DNA of 12,000 nt from Symbiodinium natans. Its lineage: Eukaryota > Sar > Dinophyceae > Suessiales > Symbiodiniaceae. The position numbers and the translations under genes were made by a program. The stretch spans positions 225,501 through 237,500 of the forward strand of contig CAJNDS010002414.1 of assembly GCA_905221605.1 (NCBI GenBank), given 5' to 3'. This document shows, one piece after another, positions 1 to 12,000 of the stretch. Below the pieces are notes generated by a model, which saw only the letters and a program-made list of their open reading frames with translations, was not told where the DNA came from and did no database searches. Positions within the stretch are counted from its first letter, which is position 1. Every line of letters begins with the position of its first letter.

Positions 1-122
1 AAAGCACCTGGCATACATAAGCGGAGAACATTAGACTAGATGTAGCCTCAAGAAGAGACACTTTACAGCCCTAATCTGCCCCCTTGCTACTTGTTGGCCG
101 AGACTTCTAGGGGTGCTGGAAC

Positions 123-238
123 CTCTCTTGCATGGCAATGTAGCTGACGCCTCTGTGCAATCCGCCCCACAGAGATCGCAGCGCATGTCCATGTCTCTGG
201 CTTCTTTTGTGTCCACCGGCACCATTTCCTCCACATTC
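123..238 (-). CDS. Candidate exon, Cys-rich (RCDLCGADC), unknown gene
   Basis: Minus-strand open stretch starting after a TGAG/GAATG acceptor and ending at AGAG/GTTCC, both matching the splice rule of the kinase gene. Encodes NVEEMVPVDTKEARDMDM, then RCDLCGADCTEASATLPCKR. The CxxCxxxC...C spacing could be half of a zinc-binding fold. I do not recognise the family, and coding status is inferred only from composition and splice signals. Confidence 0.4.
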
Positions 239-282
239 CTCACCAGGACCGAGCAACTGAAATGAAGGGATAAAGAACCGCG

Positions 283-390
283 GGTTTAGGGTTTACGGTT
301 TCGGGTTCAGGGTTTAGGGTTTAGGGCTTAGGGTTTAGAGTTTAGGGTTCAGTGTTGAGAGTTAAGGGTTTAGGGTTCAGGGTTTAGGGC
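283..390 (+). repeat. Interstitial telomere-type repeat, degenerate TTTAGGG
   Basis: About 15 units of TTTAGGG on the plus strand with many single-base variants (GTTCAGG, GCTTAGG, GAGTTTA). The amount of drift suggests an old block. Confidence 0.9.
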
Positions 391-871
391 TCTAACTTGC
401 AGCCGGGTTTCCAGGTGTATTTCTTCGCTCGTTGGGCTTGCTCGGGCTCCTGTGCTTCACCTCTTCAGGAGCTTCCACTGACGCTGCGCACGTGTGCTGC
501 AAGCAAGGGCCACGACAGAAGTATCTGTGACGTGACACAGCGCAAGACACCGATGAGCTTTCAGACGACTCTGGGAGGGCTGGGTGCAATTAACCAGCCT
601 TTGCCATTTGCTGGCCCTCTGGCCAATGCCACCCAAACGTACAGGGACCGCTGGTCCTTGATGCAGTCAAACCGTCTCGGCGAACAAGGATACCAAACAT
701 GCAAACTGAAAGCACATCCGATTGCTCGAGCAGGCGAGTATCGCAGCAACCGTCTCGAATTTGGTCGACGTAAGCTTTGGTGAGACTAAGTATCAGCTCT
801 CGTGTGAACCTCTCTTTGGGTCAGTCAGTCTCTATCTGCCGAAACCACAAGGAATGCCGAGAGTGTGCTTG
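391..871. other. Unassigned stretch with competing open frames
   Basis: Plus strand has ATG 553 to TGA 781 (MSFQTTLGGLGAINQPLP...), and the minus strand has an overlapping 62-codon frame. Neither shows a motif or a codon pattern that decides between them. Confidence 0.3.
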
Positions 872-1117
872 CTACGCCAAACCAAGGGTGTCCTTCGCGA
901 CAGGCACGTCCAAGCCTTCGGTGATGAGTTGCTGGATATCCTTGCTCTGGCGGGACGCGGTAGAGCCAACCTGAAAGCACCAGGCGTTAACAAAAGCGCG
1001 TGGCCCCATCTGATTCTGCTTGGAAGAGGCCTGCGGTGGATCCTCCTCATCGTCGCCGATGTATCCGATCACAACATCTCGAAGCGCATCCTTTCTCGGC
1101 TCGGCGTGGCACTCAAA
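872..1117 (-). CDS. Candidate exon, acidic/polar, unknown gene
   Basis: 81 codons open on the minus strand between a TAA and a TAG, with no ATG start needed if it is an internal exon. Sense includes KDALRDVVIGYIGDDEEDPP and PRAFVNAWCFQ. My hand count gives about 70% GC at third positions, higher than at first or second positions, the order expected for GC-leaning coding DNA on this strand. An acceptor AAAG/GATGC and a donor CTTG/GTTTG or CAG/GTTGG are available. No family recognised; the plus strand is also open here. Confidence 0.35.
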   Translation of the reverse strand, partial: FECHAEPRKDALRDVVIGYIGDDEEDPPQASSKQNQMGPRAFVNAWCFQVGSTASRQSKDIQQLITEGLDVPVAKDTLGLA

Positions 1118-1139
1118 TTAACACAATCATCATCACAAT

Positions 1140-1231
1140 CCCTAAACTCTATACCCCAACCCTCAGCCCTAACCCTATAGACCGTAAATTCTCCCGAAAC
1201 CCTACTCCCTACTCCCTAAACCCTAAACCTT
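1140..1231 (-). repeat. Interstitial telomere-type repeat, strongly degenerate CCCTAAA
   Basis: CCCTAAA-like words with many substitutions; only the last few units (about 1205-1230) are near the consensus. Confidence 0.75.
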
Positions 1232-1398
1232 AAGCCCGTCATGATGATGATCACTTGACAAGGTGGCTCCTCAGGGGCGCAGCGGGTCCGTCGGTTGGCC
1301 GAGCTCCCCGTGGTCTGCTTCCTGGAAAGCTCTTGAGGGGCCTCGTCCTGGGTGTTTCCTGGCAGCGGGAGCCACGGGCTTGAAGCTCGCGATGACTG
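1232..1398 (-). CDS. Candidate exon island between telomere-type blocks
   Basis: Unique sequence between blocks 1140-1231 and 1410-1473. One minus frame is open throughout (QDEAPQELSRKQTTGSSANR type, disordered and polar); a second is open for about 43 codons. It resembles the islands that hold kinase exons 1, 16 and 17, but no motif identifies it. Confidence 0.25.
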
Positions 1399-1409
1399 TA
1401 ACGTGCTTC

Positions 1410-1473
1410 AAACCCTAAACCCTAAACCCTAAACCCTAAACCCTAAACCCTAAACCCTAAACCCTAAACCCTA
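1410..1473 (-). repeat. Interstitial telomere-type repeat, perfect CCCTAAA
   Basis: About nine exact units of CCCTAAA on the plus strand, with no variant seen, so recent or homogenised. Confidence 0.95.
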
Positions 1474-1512
1474 CTTCGCCTTCTTCGCCTTCTTCTTCTT
1501 GGGGCGGATCGA
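1471..1512 (-). CDS. Candidate Lys-rich exon end abutting telomere repeat
   Basis: Minus strand reads SIRPKKKKAKKAK and then TAG; the TAG is the first bases of the neighbouring TTTAGGG block. The segment is preceded by ATGTAG, so it could begin at that AG as an acceptor. The lysine run may equally be a chance CTT/CGC microsatellite. Confidence 0.2.
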   Translation of the reverse strand, partial: SIRPKKKKAKKAK

Positions 1513-1772
1513 CTACATGCGCAGCTTCTTCCGGGGCGAGTGTTGCACTGGCCTCGAGGCAGCGTGCGACTGCAGAGTAGATATTAGGAGACGGACACGG
1601 AAGACTTCACGTCTGTGGCACAAGCCGCCGCAGGTTCTTCATCAGCTACTGGCCTGCATGCATCTGCAGTTCTGAATGCATCCACCACGTGCCTTTGCAC
1701 GGTCCACCAGTGTGAAGTACCGACGAACAGGCCCTCTGCCTCTTCTTGGCAGAACCTGCTGGGAATGCCAAG

Positions 1773-2069
1773 TCATGTTGCCCGGGCGTCGATTGGGACC
1801 TCCAACACTCCACATGCGGGCGCCTTGAGCGGTCTCGCCAGCCCCAGCTGGTGCCTGAAGCAGAACGAGCATGACCGCATCAAAGCGAGAAGGCGAAGCC
1901 TTTTTCTGGGGATACTGTCTCTGTACACAAACCTTGGCAACTCAAAAATCTCCCGCAGCCGAGCTTCAGCTCGCTTGGCATTGCGCGGTGGCATGGGGTT
2001 CAGCCATGTGCCGCCGAATCGGTCTGGGATGGCTACCCTGAGAGAGCTGAGCTGTTGCACTACTGATTT
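1773..2069 (-). CDS. Candidate exon, basic, unknown gene
   Basis: Minus-strand frame open from acceptor AACTAG/GAAAT to a TGA at 1773. It includes VVQQLSSLRVAIPDRFGG, TWLNPMPPRNAKRAEARLRE and IFELPRFVYRDSIPRKRLR. Hand-counted GC is about 67, 60 and 50% at third, first and second positions, consistent with coding. No ATG opens it, so it would be an internal or last exon. Family not recognised. Confidence 0.35.
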   Translation of the reverse strand, partial: KSVVQQLSSLRVAIPDRFGGTWLNPMPPRNAKRAEARLREIFELPRFVYRDSIPRKRLRLLALMRSCSFCFRHQLGLARPLKAPACGVLEVPIDARAT

Positions 2070-2614
2070 CCTAGTTGGGCTGTCAAGGAAAATTCATGCT
2101 CCAACATGCACTCGATGACGAGACGTCGCCGCTCTGACCACGTTACAGCTTGAACAAAACAAGTCCAGAGAACTGCACTTGCCCTGATCATGCTTAGCAT
2201 AACATGCAGACATGCACCGCTGCTATCTGCAGACAGCAAGCGAACGATGCAATTTTGAAGTTGCAGAAGGGTCCGCCGAGGATCAGGCTTGCATTTCAGG
2301 AGTTTTGAGTGATGATGTGACCACGAACACATCACGCAACACATCACGCTGAGCTGTGGCAGCACTTGCGGCAGCGTTCACGCCCTGACTGCCCGAGGAG
2401 TGATGCCTAGACACACCCTAAGTCCCTAAGTCGTCCTAGAAGCTGCTGCGAAGGTTGGGTTGTGCCTTGGGCGCATATGCCTCAAGTGCTGACAAATTGA
2501 GTGTCAAACGGGCTATCAGACAGATTCGCTACGCGCTTCAGTAGCGTCCTCGGCGCCTTCGCCAAAGCAGAATGCATCAGATGTCTCTACCCTACTTGCG
2601 AGGTGTGCACGCAC
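2070..2614. other. No supported gene
   Basis: A minus-strand frame is open at 2060-2365 (Cys/Leu-rich, no ATG), but nothing confirms it. No repeat seen. Confidence 0.4.
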
Positions 2615-3556
2615 TCAATTCCAAGCAGGTAACACAATAACGACATGGGACAAGTCAAGCAAACAGGCCTGGGGGCTGTCGATCTCCGACCAGAACAGGA
2701 GCCGCCTGAGAGGCAGCTGAGGCGCAGCGCAGCACAAGGCACCCAAGAGGTGAGAGCTCTTGGGATCCTTGGGTGTGCACCAAAGAGCTGGCTCGTTGAC
2801 CAAGGTCGATTCCTTTGGGCTCCACCTGAAGAGGAACTCTGTCTCCAAGAGGCACTTAAGATGCTTTGCAGGAGATGACTCATTGAAGTTCCTAAACTGA
2901 AACCCTGGCGTCTGTTCTGCAATCGGTGCCTGCGTCTCGTGCATGGACTTTGCATGCGTCATCCGCAGGTTCGCTGGAGGGGAAGCAGGCCCCGCGGGAG
3001 TCACCGCGGGTCCACAGGGTCGATTTATCGGGCGAGGGCAGGCGGCCACCTGCATCAACTGCAGAGGTTGCGGTCCAGTTGGTCCATGACCTGGGGAAAG
3101 GGGCTGCCAGACCTGCAAGGCAGCCGTCGGTGACATCTGCACGACGGCACCGGGTGACAGAGCCTGTGTCTGCCGTTTGTGCTGCACGGGGGAGAGTCTC
3201 ACTTGCAGTTGCGCCTGGTGCAAGCTTGCCTGCTTTGGGTGTGCAAAGTTTGGTGAAGGCAGGAGCACCTGGGCCGCCTGGGCCTGTGCAGCGGGATGCG
3301 CCTGGCGAGGTGGGCAGTTGACCTGGTGGGCGTGCTGGAGGAGTTGGCCCAAGACTTCTGCCGACTCCAGCTGGGGAAAGCCAGGCTGTTTCAGCGCATT
3401 TTTGGGTGAGGCAGTCGTCGAGTCCTCCCTGCCAGGTTGGAAGATTACATGGGCTTTGGCAATTGGTGTAGCTTGATGACATACTTCAGGTTGGTCACCC
3501 TGATCTCGACCAGGAATGTCCTTGAAGGTCCGCAACCTACTTCGTTGGGCAAGGGC
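2615..3556 (-). CDS. Long Gln/Pro/Ala-rich open frame, possible last exon
   Basis: About 313 codons without a stop on the minus strand, the longest non-repetitive frame in the window, ending at TGA 2615-2617. There is no ATG in roughly the first 130 codons. The middle is Gln/Pro/Ala-rich (QAHPAAQAQAAQVLLP type) and the end is more ordinary (FQFRNFNESSPAKHLKCLLE). The DNA is GC-rich and two other frames are also long here, so chance openness is a real alternative. If genuine it is a disordered protein segment of unknown role. Confidence 0.35.
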   Translation of the reverse strand, partial: ALAQRSRLRTFKDIPGRDQGDQPEVCHQATPIAKAHVIFQPGREDSTTASPKNALKQPGFPQLESAEVLGQLLQHAHQVNCPPRQAHPAAQAQAAQVLLPSPNFAHPKQASLHQAQLQVRLSPVQHKRQTQALSPGAVVQMSPTAALQVWQPLSPGHGPTGPQPLQLMQVAACPRPINRPCGPAVTPAGPASPPANLRMTHAKSMHETQAPIAEQTPGFQFRNFNESSPAKHLKCLLETEFLFRWSPKESTLVNEPALWCTPKDPKSSHLLGALCCAAPQLPLRRLLFWSEIDSPQACLLDLSHVVIVLPAWN

Positions 3557-3615
3557 TTAAAACTGCGCGATGTAAGAATCTAGGCCGCTCACGATTCCAA
3601 CAAGCTTCTTCACTC
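3557..3615 (-). CDS. Candidate terminal peptide VKKLVGIVSGLDSYIAQF
   Basis: After an AACTGAG acceptor the minus strand reads VKKLVGIVSGLDSYIAQF and TAA (3557-3559). Its composition is protein-like, but the acceptor lacks the usual following G. It could be the last exon of an upstream gene. Confidence 0.2.
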
Positions 3616-3732
3616 AGTTCTTGCACAGCTCAGGGGTTTACGAGGGCACCCAAACCGTCAATAAAAAAACACCGCCCGACTCTGTTTGGGTCTTAGGTGT
3701 TGGTTGAGCACCATCGAAACCTTGAGGGCACA

Positions 3733-3771
3733 GGGGTTTAGGGTTTAGGGTTAGGGTTTAGGGTTTAGGGG
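3733..3771 (+). repeat. Short interstitial telomere-type repeat TTTAGGG
   Basis: Five to six units, one shortened to TTAGGG. Confidence 0.9.
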
Positions 3772-3903
3772 GATTATTGTCGTTTGTTTCCCGAAAGCAT
3801 CGGGAACGTGGATCTGGCGCTTCTTGCAGGGTCTAGCGAGTTCGAAAATGCGCACGCAGCGCCAGCAGAGCAGCGGGCGTGGACGACTCATCAAACACAG
3901 CGA

Positions 3904-3930
3904 CCGCTTGCCTCCGCTTGCCTCCGCTTG
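3904..3930. repeat. Ten-base tandem CCGCTTGCCT
   Basis: Nearly three direct copies. Nothing else marks it. Confidence 0.7.
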
Positions 3931-4989
3931 CGACACGGGAACACGGGCTGAAGTTAGCAGCCGCGCAGAAAAGATGACGAAAGGATGGAATACTCCAACA
4001 CTGAGCGCAATCAAGCCATCAAGCATGTACCTAGACCAACCTCGCACCAAATCAAAGAGGCAAATAGAACCGACAACTAAGGTGCATTTGTCTTGGGTGT
4101 CAAGAGTACTCTATTGTGCAGCATGAAAAGCCTCCTAGTCCTAGTCCATTTCGTTCCGGAAGTGCGGCAGCCATGGCTCAAGCAATGTGCGCCTAGGCGA
4201 GAGCGCGATTTTAGCCCAAAATGTGCACGGGACCTAGGCGAAGATCCCTGCATGTCCTTCGTGAACGTCATGCCCCCCAACACTTACTCTACAGAAATCC
4301 CAAAGCAACAAGATCAAAGCTAACCCTGCCAAGCCTCTCAGCTCACTGCCCTGCTATGCATCGGCCCTATCAAACGCTTCTACACCGAACTCCTGCCCAT
4401 TGACTGTCAGAACACAGCTAAAAACGAGTGCTTCATTTGCATTGCGAACAATCATTGCAGCAAGTACCCGCATGGCCTTGTAAATCAGCCTTCTAAGGCT
4501 TCTGTGGCTTGTTGATGCCATATGGGCACGCGCATGGATGTCAGATGCTTTTTCTCGTGACTTCTAGTAAATTTGACACTTCATGCGCGTACATGGACGC
4601 TTCTCAATGCACGGGCTAATCAGCTGGCTCTGCTTTCTTTCTTGTACCGCACTGAGCTCAAACCCCTACCTGAACCACAAAGACCCGACAAGCCTTTCAA
4701 TTTGGGGTTTCGAGATATTCGTACAGCGCGCGCGAAACCCTCAACCTGTAACACCATACCGCAACACACAAAGGCTAGGACCAGCCCTTCAATATTGAGT
4801 GTCGAGAACCTACTTGCAGCATCCATGCCTAAGTACTTTGACAAAGTTGAGGGCCCAAACGACACTGAACGCTTTCACTTCCCCGGCCGTTGAGTACCTC
4901 AAAAGCTGTCGACCTGTGTTAATGAACCTTAATCGTATCCTCATGTGAACGCTCAAGAACATCCTGTACATCCTGAACCCTGAACAGTA

Positions 4990-5091
4990 GACCTAAACCC
5001 CTATCCCCCGAACCCCTAAACACTAAACCTCTCCCTAAACCCCTAAACCCCCAAACCTCTAAACCCTCAACCCCTAAACCCTGAACCCAAC
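4990..5091 (-). repeat. Degenerate CCCTAAA block
   Basis: Mixed CCCTAAA, CCCCTAAA, CCCCAAA, CCCTCAA and CCCTGAA units. Confidence 0.85.
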
Positions 5092-5094
5092 AAC

Positions 5095-5190
5095 TGGCGT
5101 AGTGGTCTCCTCGTTTTTGGGCCTGGGGTGACTGGAGCTGGAACGATACGGTGTTGGCGGGGGAGTTCTAGAACAAGTGCAAGTGCTGGA
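5095..5190 (-). other. Unique island between telomere-type blocks, possible exon
   Basis: Two minus frames are open (TPPPTPYRSSSSHPRPKNEE type and LVLELPRQHRIVPAPVTPG type). By position it could be the next kinase-gene exon after exon 17, but neither frame has a recognisable motif and phase cannot be tested. Confidence 0.25.
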
Positions 5191-5202
5191 AAGATCTTAA
5201 TG

Positions 5203-5312
5203 CCCTCAACCCTAAACCCTAAACCCTAAACCCTAAACCCTACACCTTAAACCCTAAACCCTAAACCCTGAACACCAAGCCCTAAACCCTTCAACATCCC
5301 TCAACCCTGAAC
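5203..5312 (-). repeat. CCCTAAA block, partly degenerate
   Basis: Near-perfect units in 5208-5270, then CCCTGAA/CCCTCAA variants to 5312. Lies 3' of kinase exon 17. Confidence 0.9.
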
Positions 5313-5322
5313 ATGATAATCC

Positions 5323-11944
<6,622 letters not shown>

Positions 11945-11952
11945 CTGCACTG

Positions 11953-12000
11953 GTTTAGGGTTTAGGGTCTAGGTTTAGGGTTTAGGGTTTAGGGTTTAGG
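11953..12000 (+). repeat. TTTAGGG block running off the right edge
   Basis: Nearly perfect units to the window end. On the sense strand it forms the CCCTAAA end of the intron before kinase exon 1, finishing about nine bases from that exon. Confidence 0.94.

Larger units (their letters stand above)
3616..4970. other. No supported gene apart from short repeats
   Basis: Contains the telomere-type block 3733-3771 and the ten-base tandem 3904-3930. Several frames of 60-106 codons exist on both strands (for example 3751-4050 minus, 4573-4893 plus) without motif, start context or consistent splice signals. Confidence 0.4.

Noticed and set aside
553-783. Plus-strand ATG-initiated ORF MSFQTTLGGLGAINQ...
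   Set aside because: Protein-like to the eye, but third-position composition is flat, the minus strand is open too, and there is no motif.
4170-4182. GCCATGGCTCAAG, resembling the end of the dinoflagellate spliced leader with TTT missing
   Set aside because: Too short and gapped; no downstream cDNA-like sequence to suggest a retroposed transcript.
11953-12000. Right edge as a chromosome-end telomere
   Set aside because: Blocks occur in both orientations throughout the window, and the kinase gene must continue beyond exon 1.

Overview
The window looks like nuclear DNA of a dinoflagellate, probably Symbiodiniaceae-like. The grounds are (i) many blocks of the TTTAGGG/CCCTAAA repeat, the telomere type known from plants and dinoflagellates, scattered in both orientations rather than at an end; (ii) very small exons separated by introns that start mostly with GC, sometimes GT and once GA, and always end AG followed by G, a splice grammar described for dinoflagellates; (iii) long GC-rich microsatellites; and (iv) no bacterial gene organisation. 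The taxon is an inference.

The main content, not visible as any long ORF, is one protein kinase gene on the minus strand running from position 11944 (5' side, continuing off the right edge) down to about 5323. I assembled it by eye from 17 short exons whose reading phases all fit together. It carries a linker with the TWQEL..ATDGFS pattern of the plant RLK/Pelle family, then every kinase landmark in order: GSGASG loop, AVK lysine, alpha-C glutamate, HRD (its codon split by an intron), DIKSQN, DFG, a GTVGYSDPLY activation segment, SECYSFG, AQWP and the RRPTF arginine. Exons sum to roughly 0.95 kb in 6.6 kb.

The introns hold the rest of the right half: telomere-type blocks, a 500-bp CA/CACG microsatellite (7863-8364), a poly-C run at a splice donor (7451-7493), a poly-G tract (11353-11551), small minisatellites and AT-rich patches. 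Several exons sit as small unique islands directly between two telomere-type blocks.

The left part (1-5200) has more telomere-type blocks and several minus-strand open stretches that read like exons of unrecognised gene(s): a Cys-rich segment (123-238), an acidic segment (872-1117), a basic segment (1773-2069), a Gln/Pro-rich long frame (2615-3556) and others. No function can be named for these. All better candidates lie on the minus strand, as expected if dinoflagellate genes run in unidirectional clusters. No tRNA, rRNA, spliced-leader gene, transposase or CRISPR array was recognised.
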